In this document: positions 1 to 10,316 of the stretch, in pieces
How positions within the stretch are numbered: position 1 is the first letter of the stretch
Layout of the letters: the number at the start of each line of letters is the position of its first letter
Source: Sporosarcina sp. D27
GTDB lineage: Bacteria > Bacillota > Bacilli > Bacillales_A > Planococcaceae
DNA length: 64,000 bases
Assembly (NCBI RefSeq): GCF_000586555.1
Contig: NZ_AZUC01000056.1
Coordinates: 62,001 to 126,000 of the forward strand
Reading direction: 5' to 3'
Made by a program: the position numbers and the translations under genes
Notes under the pieces: model-generated
The model's database searches: none
Seen by the model: the letters and a program-made list of their open reading frames with translations, nothing else
What the model was told of the DNA's origin: nothing

Positions 1-882
<882 letters not shown>

Positions 883-906
883 TAAAAGGGACCAGGAGGG
901 GAAATT

Positions 907-1302
907 ATGAAGATAAAAGTTAATATCGTCACTCCCGACGGCCCTGTCAGCGAAACAGAAGCGGATATGGTGATAGCTGTTACCGAAACGGGTGAACTTG
1001 GTATTTTACCGGGCCACATCGCGATGGTAGCTCCACTTGACATCGGCGCACTTCGTCTGAAAAACGGCAATTCAACAGAACACGTGGCAGTAAACGGCGG
1101 CTTCTTAGAAGTCCGTCCGGATGTTGTCACAGTGCTTGCGCAAAGTGCAGAACTCGCTTCTCACATTGACTTAGCACGTGCTGAACTTGCGAAACGTAAG
1201 GCAGAAGTTGAACTCCAGCAGACTAAGAACAAGCTGGAGCATCAAATGGCTGAACTTAATTTACGTAGGGCCATTAACCGTATTAAAGTTTCCGGCATGT
1301 AA
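907..1302 (+). CDS. atpC: ATP synthase F1 subunit epsilon
   Basis: The 131-aa product has the N-terminal beta-sandwich of subunit epsilon ([41 protein letters not shown]) followed by a charged helical hairpin rich in Lys, Glu and Arg. Epsilon joins the rotor to the F1 head and restrains ATP hydrolysis. The start is set by AGGAGGGG about 7 bases upstream. It is the last gene of the atp operon and a strong terminator follows at once. Confidence 0.97.
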   Translation: MKIKVNIVTPDGPVSETEADMVIAVTETGELGILPGHIAMVAPLDIGALRLKNGNSTEHVAVNGGFLEVRPDVVTVLAQSAELASHIDLARAELAKRKAEVELQQTKNKLEHQMAELNLRRAINRIKVSGM

Positions 1303-1316
1303 GTCGGATACGAGTA

Positions 1317-1352
1317 AATCGGACAGAGGAGAATCTTCTGTCCGATTTTTTT
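1317..1352 (+). terminator. atp operon terminator
   Basis: An 11-bp stem, AATCGGACAGA paired with TCTGTCCGATT, is followed by a run of T. It lies 15 bases after the atpC stop. Confidence 0.93.
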
Positions 1353-1402
1353 AACGCCAACCAAAAACGTACTTCATCGTTAGAAGTACGCATCGGGAGT
1401 AG

Positions 1403-1642
1403 ATGACTATGGACGCACTTGGCGTCAATCCATTACTAGCACTTGGGTCACATATTTTTTTTGTTGGGGTATCATTTTTTGCCCTGCAGGCGATTTTACC
1501 ACAAGCTATCATTCGTAAAAATCGCGTATTTCAAACACAATTATTATTTATTTTGTTGAGTATTGCCATCGGTTCTTCAGTATCAAATTTCTTTTTAGAC
1601 ATATCCTATTGGTCGGGGAGACTTCCTTTCATCTTTGGATGA
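1403..1642 (+). CDS. DUF1146 family small membrane protein (YwzB-like)
   Basis: The 79-aa protein has two hydrophobic segments (about residues 10-32 and 46-68) separated by a short basic loop (IIRKNR). Size, the FFALQAI segment and position between the atp operon and murA match the DUF1146/YwzB family of Bacillales; the function is unknown. A second in-frame ATG six bases downstream (1409) could be the real start. Its stop overlaps the ATG of a doubtful 48-codon frame (1639-1785). Confidence 0.8.
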   Translation: MTMDALGVNPLLALGSHIFFVGVSFFALQAILPQAIIRKNRVFQTQLLFILLSIAIGSSVSNFFLDISYWSGRLPFIFG

Positions 1643-1785
1643 TCCGTCTTATCGCCGCAAAGACAACGGATGCCTCTGGGGCAATGAGACGAATCACTTC
1701 ATTAGAATATGATGAGATAGGTTTACCGGATTCAGCACTGGGGAACAAAGTTGAATGTAACCTCTTTGTAATATGGCAGTCATAA
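1639..1785 (+). CDS. possible small ORF overlapping the DUF1146 stop
   Basis: This 48-codon frame starts on an ATG that overlaps the preceding TGA (ATGA), as in translational coupling, and begins MIRLIAAKTTDASGAM. I do not recognise it. It has no Shine-Dalgarno of its own and no hydrophobic or repeated feature. It is kept only because of the overlap; it may be chance in an otherwise gene-free 365-base gap before murA. Confidence 0.2.
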   Translation: MIRLIAAKTTDASGAMRRITSLEYDEIGLPDSALGNKVECNLFVIWQS

Positions 1786-2007
1786 AGAAATTGTAAAATA
1801 CCCACACAGGACATCCCACCTGTACATAATTTAGACTACAGCTATCTTTTGTCGGAAAGGGTCACAATGGCGCTTGTTAACTAGGGCGTGTCGTTGTACA
1901 ATGGACTGAGTTTGGATGATTTTTACTAGTATAATTAATGGATTTTTGGATATGTAAACTTGTCACGCTTAAGAACGAATTATAACTTTGAGTCGGAGGG
2001 GCTTGTT
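1786..2007 (+). promoter_or_regulatory. murA upstream region
   Basis: No gene is supported here. A TATAAT at 1930-1935 is the best -10 candidate for murA, but the nearest -35-like hexamers (TTGGAT at 1912, TTGTAC at 1894) are badly spaced. The promoter call is therefore weak. Confidence 0.35.
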
Positions 2008-3309
2008 TTGGATAAAATTATAATTAATGGTGGGCGACAACTGCACGGTACAGTGCGGGTAGAAGGAGCGAAGAACGCAGTGTTGCCGATACTCGCGGCT
2101 GCGTTGCTTGCTACTGAGGGCGTCAATGTCATCCGCGAAGTACCAAATCTTTCGGATGTTCGCACAATTAATGAAGTACTAAAAAGCTTATATGCAAAAA
2201 CAGAATATAAACCTGAAATTGGCGAGCTAATCATTGATTCCACTGAGACGCTTACGAGTGAAGCGCAATTCGAATACGTGCGTAAAATGCGTGCATCCAT
2301 TCTGGTAATGGGTCCACTTCTTGCGCGCAATGGTTTTGCACGTGTTGCAATGCCAGGTGGCTGTGCAATCGGATCCCGTCCTATTGACCAGCATCTAAAA
2401 GGATTCGAAGCAATGGGCGCAGATATCTCGTTTGGACACGGATTTGTTGAAGCACGAGCAAAGAACGGTCTTCAAGGTGCAAAAATTTATCTCGACTTCC
2501 CTAGTGTTGGCGCAACTGAGAACATCATGACTGCAGCTGCACTCGCTAGTGGAACGACATTGATTGAAAATGCGGCTAAAGAGCCTGAAATTGTTGACCT
2601 TGCGAATTTCATCAACGAAATGGGCGGTAGAGTCATCGGTGCTGGAACGGACGTTATCCGTATCGAAGGTGTAAAGAAATTAGTTGGTGCAGTTCACCAC
2701 ATCATTCCAGACCGTATCGAAACGGGTACATTCATGGTTGCGGCAGCAATTACAGGTGGAGACGTGACGATTGAAAACGCGTTGCCTGAGCACAATGCAG
2801 CATTGATTTCTAAGCTACAGGAAATGGGCGTTGTCATTACTGAACTTGATGAAGGACTTCGCATCACAGCACAACATCCATTGAAATCGGTTGACTTGAA
2901 GACGATGCCACATCCTGGATTCCCGACAGACATGCAGTCACAAATGATGGCACTCATGTTAAAATCAGAAGGTACTGGCGTATTAACAGAAACAGTCTTC
3001 GAAAACCGTTTCATGCACGTGGAAGAATTCCGTCGCATGAATGCTGACATTAAAATCGAAGGACGTTCTGTCATTATGAACGGACCGTCAAAATTACAAG
3101 GCGCTGAAGTAGCAGCAACCGATCTTCGGGCTGCGGCTGCACTCATCCTTGCTGGACTTGTCGCTGAAGGCGTTACGAGAGTCACTGAACTCATTCACTT
3201 AGATCGTGGCTACGTCAACTTCCACCAGAAACTAAAGGCACTTGGTGCAGACATCAGCCGTGTCTCTAGCGAATCTGAAACAGCTGACACAGAAATCGTG
3301 CATTCATAA
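2008..3309 (+). CDS. murA: UDP-N-acetylglucosamine 1-carboxyvinyltransferase
   Basis: MurA transfers enolpyruvate from PEP to UDP-GlcNAc, the first committed step of peptidoglycan synthesis, in the cytoplasm. The 433-aa length is normal for the family. The N-terminal [20 protein letters not shown] and the loop [13 protein letters not shown] are diagnostic. The PEP-binding Cys of that loop (about residue 119) is present, so the enzyme should be sensitive to fosfomycin. I chose TTG at 2008 because GGAGGGG lies 7 bases upstream; the frame is open further upstream to 1960 without a ribosome site. In B. subtilis this position corresponds to murAA, ahead of spoIID. Confidence 0.96.
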   Translation: MDKIIINGGRQLHGTVRVEGAKNAVLPILAAALLATEGVNVIREVPNLSDVRTINEVLKSLYAKTEYKPEIGELIIDSTETLTSEAQFEYVRKMRASILVMGPLLARNGFARVAMPGGCAIGSRPIDQHLKGFEAMGADISFGHGFVEARAKNGLQGAKIYLDFPSVGATENIMTAAALASGTTLIENAAKEPEIVDLANFINEMGGRVIGAGTDVIRIEGVKKLVGAVHHIIPDRIETGTFMVAAAITGGDVTIENALPEHNAALISKLQEMGVVITELDEGLRITAQHPLKSVDLKTMPHPGFPTDMQSQMMALMLKSEGTGVLTETVFENRFMHVEEFRRMNADIKIEGRSVIMNGPSKLQGAEVAATDLRAAAALILAGLVAEGVTRVTELIHLDRGYVNFHQKLKALGADISRVSSESETADTEIVHS

Positions 3310-3321
3310 TATCGATGAGAG

Positions 3322-3350
3322 CTGTCCCTTTTGCGAGGGGCAGTTTTTTT
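3322..3350 (+). terminator. murA terminator
   Basis: CTGTCCC pairs with GGGGCAG (one G-T pair) and is followed by seven T. Confidence 0.85.
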
Positions 3351-3463
3351 GTTTACTTATATTCAAATGTAAGTTAGGTGCATTTGGGAGTTTGTGTCGA
3401 TTGGTGTCGCTGAGTCACGAAAGACTCCAATTATGTGAAAGTCAGAAACATCCTCATAATTGA

Positions 3464-4435
3464 TTGAAAACGAACATACCATGCAACATGGACAAACGAC
3501 TATTAGTAGTATTCATCATTTTCCTATTTTTTATACCTGTACTTCTAAACTTGAAGTACAACAGACCACTAGACGCTAAGCCACCCGAGGAAATAGCTTG
3601 TGAGACCGAAATTACAGTAGAAGGAGAGGACAAGCCACTGCCACTGGAAGAGTACATTATCGGTGTCGTTGCGTCTGAAATGCCAGTCGCTTACTCACTG
3701 GAAGCCCTCAAAGCACAAGCGATTGCAGCGCGCACCTATGCACTCAAAGAAACAGCAGAAGGCACAAAACCGATCGGTCGTGATGTTACTGCACAAGTCT
3801 ATTCCAACGAAAAAGATCGTAAAGAACGTTGGGGCAAAAACTTCAAAGAAAACGAACAAAAAATTCGACAAGCTGTTGAAGGTACAGCAGGCAAGGTGAT
3901 CGTACACGACGAACAAATGATTACCGCCATGTTCTTCTCTACATCAAATGGTCAAACGGAAACTGCTGAGAATTTTACAGGCAATTCCATACCATATCTA
4001 CAAAGTGTAGAAAGCCCCGACGAACAAACTGTATCTGAAGAAGTGGAACGTACTGTCGATATGCCTCTTTCTGAGTGGAATAAAAAGCTTGGCACCTCAT
4101 GGAAAGAAGCCGATTTTCGTGCGCTCCAGCTCGTCCGGAATGAGACGGGGCGTGTCCAAAGCGTACTATCAGGCACATTCGAAACTAGCGGCCGCGAAGT
4201 TCGGGAAAAACTAAAACTTCCATCTACAGACTTCAATATAGGGTACGATGTGACCAATGAAATTGTCCACATTACTACAAAAGGATACGGCCACGGCGTT
4301 GGCATGAGCCAAAATGGAGCTGAAGCTTATTCTAAAAAGGGCTGGACCGCAGAACAGATTGTGAAACACTACTATACAGGTACAGAAATAAAAACTTTTG
4401 AAAAATCGAAAGAGGAATGTTTAAAAAATCCTTAA
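3464..4435 (+). CDS. spoIID: Stage II sporulation protein D
   Basis: SpoIID is a membrane-anchored lytic transglycosylase that works with SpoIIM and SpoIIP during engulfment of the forespore. The product has one N-terminal membrane segment (LLVVFIIFLFFIPVLL) and the SpoIID domain: VVASEMP, whose Glu is the likely catalytic residue, then AARTYAL and GYGHGVGMSQNG. Length (323 aa) is close to B. subtilis SpoIID. The frame opens with TTG at 3464; ATG at 3488 (MDKRLLVV) is an alternative, and neither has a good Shine-Dalgarno. Expression is expected from sigma-E in the mother cell, but I could not identify that promoter with confidence. Confidence 0.93.
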   Translation: MKTNIPCNMDKRLLVVFIIFLFFIPVLLNLKYNRPLDAKPPEEIACETEITVEGEDKPLPLEEYIIGVVASEMPVAYSLEALKAQAIAARTYALKETAEGTKPIGRDVTAQVYSNEKDRKERWGKNFKENEQKIRQAVEGTAGKVIVHDEQMITAMFFSTSNGQTETAENFTGNSIPYLQSVESPDEQTVSEEVERTVDMPLSEWNKKLGTSWKEADFRALQLVRNETGRVQSVLSGTFETSGREVREKLKLPSTDFNIGYDVTNEIVHITTKGYGHGVGMSQNGAEAYSKKGWTAEQIVKHYYTGTEIKTFEKSKEECLKNP

Positions 4436-4467
4436 CTTGCAGAGAATAGCGAGTGAGGTGATCATAA

Positions 4468-5127
4468 ATGAGAGAAGAAAAAAAACCGAACGCCCCTTCT
4501 CAGAAAAACAAGAGCACGAAAAGCAACTGGTTCTGGCCATCTATCTATGCAAGTTTCGCCCTGTTGTTCGTTGGAATGGTATGGGGATATAATGCATTGA
4601 CGAAACCAGACGCCGGTGAGCAGGCAGCTGTAGACAAAGAAAAGGCTAAAGAAGAAGTCACATTGGAAACAAACGCATCAAACGAACAACTGAAATATCC
4701 GTTTGACGAAGCACTTCTTGACCAAGTTGCTATTATTCAAGACTTCTATGATGCAAAAGCTGACGCATCCAGTCGTGAAAACGCACTACTCGTATTTAAA
4801 CAGACCTACGTTACAAACGAAGGCGTCACGATTGCAGTCGACGGCAAACCGTTCGAAGTACTCGCAGCGATGAGTGGAAAAGTGGAACAAATTGTCTCAG
4901 ATCCATTCAAAGGCAGTGAGATTGTCATCTCTCACAAAGATGGCTTGAAAACGATCTACCGTTCCGTCACTGGTATTCTCGTAAAAGAGGGTGACGAGAT
5001 CCAGCAGGGTGAAGCCTTAGCGCAAACTGCAGAAAACGAATGGAACCCACAAGCGGGCGTCCATTTGCACTTCGAAGTCCAAAAAGACGACGTAGCTGTG
5101 AATCCCCGTTCCTTCTTGGCCTTTTAA
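4468..5127 (+). CDS. spoIIQ: SpoIIQ-like M23/LytM-domain protein
   Basis: The 219-aa protein has an N-terminal membrane anchor (about residues 24-41) and a C-terminal M23 (LytM) domain. Location right after spoIID matches SpoIIQ, the forespore half of the SpoIIQ-SpoIIIAH channel across the engulfing membranes. The second metal motif is present (GVHLHFEV), but where active M23 enzymes have HxGxD the sequence reads NEGVTIAV, lacking both His and Asp. It is therefore probably an inactive, structural LytM fold, as in B. subtilis SpoIIQ. GAGGTG precedes the ATG by 8 bases. Confidence 0.85.
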   Translation: MREEKKPNAPSQKNKSTKSNWFWPSIYASFALLFVGMVWGYNALTKPDAGEQAAVDKEKAKEEVTLETNASNEQLKYPFDEALLDQVAIIQDFYDAKADASSRENALLVFKQTYVTNEGVTIAVDGKPFEVLAAMSGKVEQIVSDPFKGSEIVISHKDGLKTIYRSVTGILVKEGDEIQQGEALAQTAENEWNPQAGVHLHFEVQKDDVAVNPRSFLAF

Positions 5128-5142
5128 ATAACTCTTTGAACC

Positions 5143-5171
5143 AACCTGCCATCTCCCGGCAGGTTTTTTTG
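5143..5171 (+). terminator. spoIIQ terminator
   Basis: AACCTGCC pairs with GGCAGGTT across a 7-base loop, followed by T7. Confidence 0.93.
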
Positions 5172-5200
5172 TGCGAAAAAATCGGTGATGGTGGTGAAAG

Positions 5201-5738
5201 TTGTGAAAGTGCTTATAAATCTCTGGAAGTGCTTATAACTTGGGGGAAGTGCTCATAAACCTCAGGAAGTGCTCATAACTCAAGGAAAGTGCTCATAAAC
5301 CTCAGGAAGTGCTCATAACTCAAGGAAAGTGCTCATAAATCACAGGAAGTGATCATAACTCATGAAAAGTGATCATAAATCACAGGAAGTGCTCATAACT
5401 CAAGGGAAGTGCTCATAAATCATAGGAAATGATCATAACTCATGGAAAGTGCTCATAAACCTCAGGAAGTGCTCATAACTCATGGAAAATGCTCATAAAT
5501 CACAGGAAATGATCATAACTTGTGGAAAGTGCTCATAAACCTCAGGAAGTGCATAACTCATGGAAAGTGCGCATAAACCTCAGGAAGTGATCATAACTTG
5601 CGGAAAGTGCTCATAAATCATAGGAAGTGATCATAACTCATGGAAAGTGCTCATAAACCTCAGGAAGTGATCATAACTTGTGGAAAGTGCTCATAAACCT
5701 CAGGAAGTGATCATAACTCAAGGAAAGTGATCATTCCA
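5201..5738. repeat. tandem array of about 27 x 20-bp half-units (GTGCTCATAA type)
   Basis: The array alternates two 20-bp units, one ending in AAACCTCAGG and one in AACTCAAGGA, each beginning GTGCTCATA or GTGATCATA, so the true period is 40 bp. About 27 half-units are visible. Copies differ by point changes, many toggling GCTC/GATC; one unit (near 5550) has lost two bases. No frame is conserved, so it is not coding. It lies between the spoIIQ terminator and the spoIIID upstream region. Degenerate units (gtgatcgagaa) continue to about 5930. Confidence 0.95.
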
Positions 5739-6023
5739 CCCTTGCCCAGACTTGATCCAACTGAAATAACCACCCAATTAATCCCTTAATGCAGTTGAAT
5801 TGTGTCCCGATAGCGAGTAACTCAGCTATGTGATGGAGAAGTGCAAAGAGTTGATTGGTAAAGTGCACTCTGTGATCGAGAACTCGCACCAAGTGTCGAA
5901 GAAAACGCAACACGTGATCGAGAACGTGCCCGAACAGAAAGAAGACCTCAATACAAAGGAATAGCACACCGCTCCGTCGCATACAGTGAAAGAACAAATG
6001 GACTGACGGGAAAGGAAGAGGGT

Positions 6024-6311
6024 GTGCACGAACAAATTCGGAGGCGCTGCGTTCGCCTCGGCAACCTGCTCATCGAAACTGGCCTCACTGTGAGAGCGCT
6101 CGCAAAAGCGACGGGGTATTCCAAAAGCACTGTACACAAAGACCTGACAGAGCGTCTACCTAATATAGATGCTCATCTATCTGAGGAAGTTGCAAAAGTC
6201 CTGGCCTATCACAAATCGATACGACATTTACGAGGCGGTGAAGCCACGCGTCAAAAATGGAAAATTGAACAACGAAGACTAAATGAATCAGCAGCAACAG
6301 AAACGGACTAG
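6024..6311 (+). CDS. spoIIID: Stage III sporulation transcriptional regulator SpoIIID
   Basis: This 95-aa DNA-binding protein switches mother-cell gene expression between the sigma-E and sigma-K stages. It has a helix-turn-helix (GLTVRALAKATGYSKSTVHK) followed by a basic C-terminal helix (HLRGGEATRQKWK), as in B. subtilis SpoIIID (93 aa). The GTG start at 6024 is preceded by AGGAAGAGG. It sits upstream of mbl as in B. subtilis, but a terminator separates the two here. Confidence 0.95.
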   Translation: MHEQIRRRCVRLGNLLIETGLTVRALAKATGYSKSTVHKDLTERLPNIDAHLSEEVAKVLAYHKSIRHLRGGEATRQKWKIEQRRLNESAATETD

Positions 6312-6334
6312 CGACTGACGCAGTCCGTTTTTTT
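6302..6334 (+). terminator. spoIIID terminator
   Basis: AACGGACT pairs with AGTCCGTT, followed by a T run; the 5' arm overlaps the spoIIID stop codon. Confidence 0.9.
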
Positions 6335-6487
6335 GGTACAGTTGATATAAACCGAACTAACAGGCTTCAAACCGTCACAAAGCACGGGAAATAGCGATTT
6401 TTTATGTTCTTTTTCGGAACACTGTGATAAAATGTTAAGTTAGGAGAGCATGTAAACGGTTGAAAGAATGGAAGGGGCAGGGATGAG

Positions 6488-7483
6488 ATGTTTGCGAAAG
6501 ATATCGGCATTGACCTGGGAACGGCAAATGTATTAATACATGTAAAAGGAAAAGGGATTCTACTGAACGAACCATCGGTCGTTGCGGTCGATACTAAAAC
6601 GCGTGAATTAATAGCAGTTGGAGAAGAAGCAAGACTGATGATTGGAAGAACCCCTAGTAATATCCAGGTAATGCGACCATTGAAACACGGTGTCATTGCT
6701 GACTTTGATAGCACTGAAGCAATGCTTAAAGGTTTCATTGATCGTCTGAACGTCAAAGGCTGGTTTTCTAAACCGCGCATCTTGATCTGCTGTCCCACAG
6801 ACGTTACAAGTGTGGAGCAGAAAGCAATTAAAGAAGCTGTCCAAAAATCAGGTGGTCGACAAGTGTTTCTTGAAGCCGAGCCTAAAGTGGCTGCAATCGG
6901 AGCCGGAATGGACATTTATCAACCTAGTGGAAACATGGTTATTGATATCGGAGGCGGCACAACAGATGTCGCGGTTCTTTCCATGGGAGACATTGTCACA
7001 TCCGAATCCATTAAAATCGCAGGCAATACGTTCGATCAAGACATTATCCAACATATTAAAAAGAATCATAAGCTATTAATTGGTGAACGCACTGCGGAAA
7101 CCATTAAAATGACCGTCACTTCCGTCTTCCCTGACAGTCACGATGAGAAGATGGACATTCGTGGACGCGATATGGTTTCAGGGCTTCCTAGAACTGTCAC
7201 AGTCCATTCAAAGGAAATCACAAATGCGATGGAAGAATCCATTGCCTGGATCCTCCACGCAGCTAAAAATGTTCTGGAGAAAACGCCTCCTGAACTATCA
7301 GCCGATATCATTGATAGAGGCATCATCTTAACTGGGGGCGGAGCACTACTACGAGGACTGGACCAACTGCTAGCAGAAGAATTGAAAGTACCAGTTTTCA
7401 TAGCAGATGACCCACTTGGGTGTGTCGCTAAAGGGACAGGCATTATGCTGAATAGTTTAGACAAAAAACGTAATCAATCTTAA
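6488..7483 (+). CDS. mbl: MreB-like rod-shape protein Mbl
   Basis: Mbl is an actin-like ATPase forming membrane-associated filaments that guide side-wall synthesis. The 331-aa product has the actin-fold signatures: phosphate 1 (IGIDLGTANVLIHVKGKGI), connect 1 (EAEPKVAAIGAG), phosphate 2 (MVIDIGGGTTDVAV) and the adenosine motif (IILTGGGALLRG). The N-terminal MFAKDIGIDLGTANV and the position after spoIIID identify it as Mbl rather than MreB or MreBH. It probably starts a unit with the flagellar-type genes downstream, as no terminator is seen in the 49-base gap. Confidence 0.95.
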   Translation: MFAKDIGIDLGTANVLIHVKGKGILLNEPSVVAVDTKTRELIAVGEEARLMIGRTPSNIQVMRPLKHGVIADFDSTEAMLKGFIDRLNVKGWFSKPRILICCPTDVTSVEQKAIKEAVQKSGGRQVFLEAEPKVAAIGAGMDIYQPSGNMVIDIGGGTTDVAVLSMGDIVTSESIKIAGNTFDQDIIQHIKKNHKLLIGERTAETIKMTVTSVFPDSHDEKMDIRGRDMVSGLPRTVTVHSKEITNAMEESIAWILHAAKNVLEKTPPELSADIIDRGIILTGGGALLRGLDQLLAEELKVPVFIADDPLGCVAKGTGIMLNSLDKKRNQS

Positions 7484-7532
7484 CGCATAGCCACTGGATC
7501 ATTTGCAACACACCTAAAAAGGAGGCGGGCAC

Positions 7533-8369
7533 ATGTTCCGTGGATTTTATACAGCAGGATCTGGAATGATTGCGCAACAGCGCAGAACAGAATTACTTTC
7601 CAACAATATGGCCAATGCCAATACTCCAGGCTTTAAAACAGATCAATCATCCATAAGATCATTTCCTGAAATGTACTTATCTAACCTGGAAACTACGAAA
7701 GTGCCAGTCCAAAATAGCTTTCAAATGAAAGGCATGAATCCGATTGGTGCCCTTTCAACAGGGACGTATTTACAAGAGACCATGCCACTATTCACCCAAG
7801 GACAACTACGGGAAACAGAACTGACAACGGACGTCGCACTTGTCGACGGAACATTACCTGTCAATACGGATACGGGTAAACCTGGCGCCATTTTTTATAC
7901 GCTTGAAGGATCAGATGGTGAACGTGCTTATACGAAAAGTGGAAACTTCGCTTTGAATCCGGAAGGCTACTTAACGACTTCGGCTGGAAATTATGTGCTT
8001 GACCAAAATGGACAGCGCATCCAATTGCCAAACGACGATTTTCAAGTTACGGAAGACGGCATCATAAAATACGGTGAAATGGAAGCAGCAACTCTCGGAA
8101 TCAGCTACGCCGCGAATCCTGACATGCTTGTGAAACGTGATAACGGACTGTTTTATGCACAACAAGAATTGCCGGACGCAAATGGTGCTCAAGGGGTCAG
8201 TTACTCATTTAAACAAGGGTTCATCGAGCAGTCGAACGTAGATGCATCGCGAACGATGACGGATATGATGACCGCTTACCGAGCATTTGAAGCTAATCAG
8301 AAAGTGTTGCAAGCGTATGACCGCAGTATGGAAAAAGCGGTCTCGGAAATTGGTCGTGTCAATGGATAA
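7533..8369 (+). CDS. flhO: Flagellar hook-basal body protein FlhO
   Basis: The 278-aa product is a FlgF/FlgG-type rod protein: N-terminal rod motif (LLSNNMANANTPGFKTDQ) and C-terminal FlgG-type segment (DASRTMTDMMTAYRAFEANQKVLQAYD). It should be exported by the flagellar type III system as part of the distal rod. The ATG is preceded by AAAGGAGG. Position after mbl and before flhP matches the B. subtilis mbl-flhO-flhP order. 36 bases separate it from flhP. Confidence 0.93.
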   Translation: MFRGFYTAGSGMIAQQRRTELLSNNMANANTPGFKTDQSSIRSFPEMYLSNLETTKVPVQNSFQMKGMNPIGALSTGTYLQETMPLFTQGQLRETELTTDVALVDGTLPVNTDTGKPGAIFYTLEGSDGERAYTKSGNFALNPEGYLTTSAGNYVLDQNGQRIQLPNDDFQVTEDGIIKYGEMEAATLGISYAANPDMLVKRDNGLFYAQQELPDANGAQGVSYSFKQGFIEQSNVDASRTMTDMMTAYRAFEANQKVLQAYDRSMEKAVSEIGRVNG

Positions 8370-8405
8370 TCGCAAGCTTCGCTTAAGCGAAAGGAGTCAA
8401 ACTAA

Positions 8406-9233
8406 ATGATTCGTACGATGACAACAGCTGTCAATACCATGAACCAACTGCAAAACAACCTGGATATCATCGGAAATAATTTATCCAATATAGGAACACA
8501 TGGTTACCAATCCAATCAGGCAAGTTTTCAGGAAATGTTGTATCAGCAATTCAACAATGACAAAGCGGATACAGCACCGCGACAATCACCTGAAGGCATA
8601 CGCTACGGTGTTGGTGCGATGCTAGGTCAAACGCAAATGAACTGGAAAGTAGGAACTTTGCAACAAACAGGAAGAAATCTCGATTTCGCTCTTACTGAAC
8701 CAAAGCAATATTTCAACGTGATTGTGCAAGGCGCAGATGGTCCTGAGACAGTGTATACACGTCAAGGGAACTTCTACCTTACACCAGGTCAGGGAAACCA
8801 AGTGGCGCTTGTTGACGGCGAAGGAAATGCTGTTGCAGATCGTGCTGGCAATGCAATCACGTTTAATGGACCTGTGGATTCAGTTCAGCTGAAATCGGAC
8901 GGCACTCTAGTTGCAAGTTCGGCAAATGGAGCAGAGCAGACAGCTGAATTGGCAGTTACTCTAATTGAGCGTCCTAACCTGATGACGCGACTTTCCTCGA
9001 CGCATTTGACACTTCCAGCTAATTTGGAAGACTTAAATGTAACTGAAGCCGATATTTTAACAGAAATAAATGGCACGGAAGTCGGTATACAGCAAGGTGC
9101 TCTTGAAGGGTCCAATGTTGACTATCAGAAAGAAATGACAGACCTCATCAATGTCCAGCGAGCGTATCAATTCAACTCACGTACGGTTTCTATCGCTGAT
9201 CAGATGCTCGGCCTGGTCAATAATATCCGGTGA
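8406..9233 (+). CDS. flhP: Flagellar hook-basal body protein FlhP
   Basis: This is a second FlgG-type rod protein (275 aa), paralogous to the preceding gene. It has the N-terminal motif NLDIIGNNLSNIGTHGYQSNQ and the C-terminal YQKEMTDLINVQRAYQFNSR. It probably forms the distal rod with FlhO. AAAGGAG lies 10 bases before the ATG. The gene is co-directional with, and close to, the following membrane-protein gene. Confidence 0.93.
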   Translation: MIRTMTTAVNTMNQLQNNLDIIGNNLSNIGTHGYQSNQASFQEMLYQQFNNDKADTAPRQSPEGIRYGVGAMLGQTQMNWKVGTLQQTGRNLDFALTEPKQYFNVIVQGADGPETVYTRQGNFYLTPGQGNQVALVDGEGNAVADRAGNAITFNGPVDSVQLKSDGTLVASSANGAEQTAELAVTLIERPNLMTRLSSTHLTLPANLEDLNVTEADILTEINGTEVGIQQGALEGSNVDYQKEMTDLINVQRAYQFNSRTVSIADQMLGLVNNIR

Positions 9234-9253
9234 GCTAAGTGGGGAGTATTGAT

Positions 9254-9700
9254 ATGACAGATGAAAAAAGAAATACAGACATCCCGTCCCATTCGTCTTC
9301 TGAGCCGAATAAACCAGCTGCAAAAAGTCGGACGGAAGCTCGGGCAACCCATGCAGCAACGGTTCAATCCGCATCTAACAACGAGCAAGTAACGCGCAGT
9401 AAGCGAAAAGCTGAAGCGAAACCTGTGAAAAAAGAAGAAGCTGTACAAAAAACACGGACAAAGCGTAAAGAGAAAACGGAAACGGAAGAAGTGGCGGAGA
9501 CAAAGCCAGTTCGATGGGTACAAATCCGCATTCTTCCTATATATGTGCGCGTCATTTTGGTAATTCTGTTATTGATAGTTGCTGCGGTCCTCGGTGCAGT
9601 TATTGGTTTTAGCGTGCTAGGTGACGGAGCTGCAAGCGATATCTTCCAAAAAGACACATGGTCGCATATTTTTGATATCATGAGTGGAAAAGAGAAGTAA
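9254..9700 (+). CDS. EpuA-family ("RNA polymerase subunit beta") membrane protein
   Basis: The 148-aa product has a long, highly charged and probably disordered N-terminus (residues 1-90, rich in Lys, Glu, Arg, Thr), one membrane helix (VRVILVILLLIVAAVLGAVIGFSVL in two parts) and a short outside tail ending HIFDIMSGKEK. This architecture and position between flhP and fabZ match the PF11772/EpuA family. Databases often label that family an RNA polymerase beta subunit, a name not supported by anything seen here. GGGGAG at 9241 fixes the ATG at 9254. Confidence 0.75.
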   Translation: MTDEKRNTDIPSHSSSEPNKPAAKSRTEARATHAATVQSASNNEQVTRSKRKAEAKPVKKEEAVQKTRTKRKEKTETEEVAETKPVRWVQIRILPIYVRVILVILLLIVAAVLGAVIGFSVLGDGAASDIFQKDTWSHIFDIMSGKEK

Positions 9701-9736
9701 CTATAGACTATAGGGAACCCTAAAAGGAGAATCACT

Positions 9737-10168
9737 ATGCTGACAGCTGAACAAATTCAAGCTATCATTCCGCATCGCTATCCATTCCTATTGGTTGACC
9801 GAATTCTTGAAGTTGAAGAAGGCGCGCGTGCGGTAGGGATAAAAAACGTAAGCATTAACGAAAACTACTTTAATGGCCACTTTCCAGGGTATCCGGTCAT
9901 GCCAGGCGTACTGATTGTAGAAGCACTAGCGCAAGTCGGGGCTGTTGCGATTTTGCAAAAAGAAGAAAATAAAGGCCGTCTTGCTTTTTTTGCAGGAATT
10001 GATAATTGCCGATTCAAGAGACAAGTTGTTCCTGGAGACGTAATCCGACTTGAAGTGGAGATCACACGTATGCGTGGTTCCATTGGTAAAGGCAAAGCGA
10101 AAGCGACTGTCGAAGGTGAGATTGCATGTGAAGCGGAAATCACATTCGCACTTGGTGCTAAAGAGTGA
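9737..10168 (+). CDS. fabZ: 3-hydroxyacyl-[acyl-carrier-protein] dehydratase FabZ
   Basis: FabZ dehydrates 3-hydroxyacyl-ACP to trans-2-enoyl-ACP in fatty-acid elongation. The 143-aa single hotdog domain has the conserved [13 protein letters not shown] start, the catalytic His in [14 protein letters not shown] and the Glu in [20 protein letters not shown] precedes the ATG. It is probably co-transcribed with the preceding membrane-protein gene (36-base gap). Confidence 0.97.
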   Translation: MLTAEQIQAIIPHRYPFLLVDRILEVEEGARAVGIKNVSINENYFNGHFPGYPVMPGVLIVEALAQVGAVAILQKEENKGRLAFFAGIDNCRFKRQVVPGDVIRLEVEITRMRGSIGKGKAKATVEGEIACEAEITFALGAKE

Positions 10169-10316
10169 TTTTTAGTTAAGAATTGCATTTGGAAGAAAAA
10201 TCCGCTAAAATTTTATATATTGTGTTTACACAATTTGGCAAGTGCGATTATGCACAACAAGCCAATCAAACATGCAGTTACTTTAGCATGTACATCGTGG
10301 GAGGTACTAAACGAGA

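Noticed and set aside
1629-1814. Minus-strand frame MSCVGILQFLYDC... between DUF1146 and murA
   Set aside because: No ribosome site, no recognisable domain and no terminator placement to support it.
5201-5738. CRISPR array
   Set aside because: Units are contiguous 20-bp repeats without unique spacers, and no cas genes are near.
5731-6139. Minus-strand frames upstream of spoIIID (MFFHCMRRSG..., MYSAFGIPRR...)
   Set aside because: No ribosome site; Cys/Phe-rich composition typical of antisense reading; partly overlap spoIIID.
9254-9700. Genuine RNA polymerase beta subunit
   Set aside because: The product is 148 aa with one membrane helix and no RpoB sequence; the common database name for this family is misleading.
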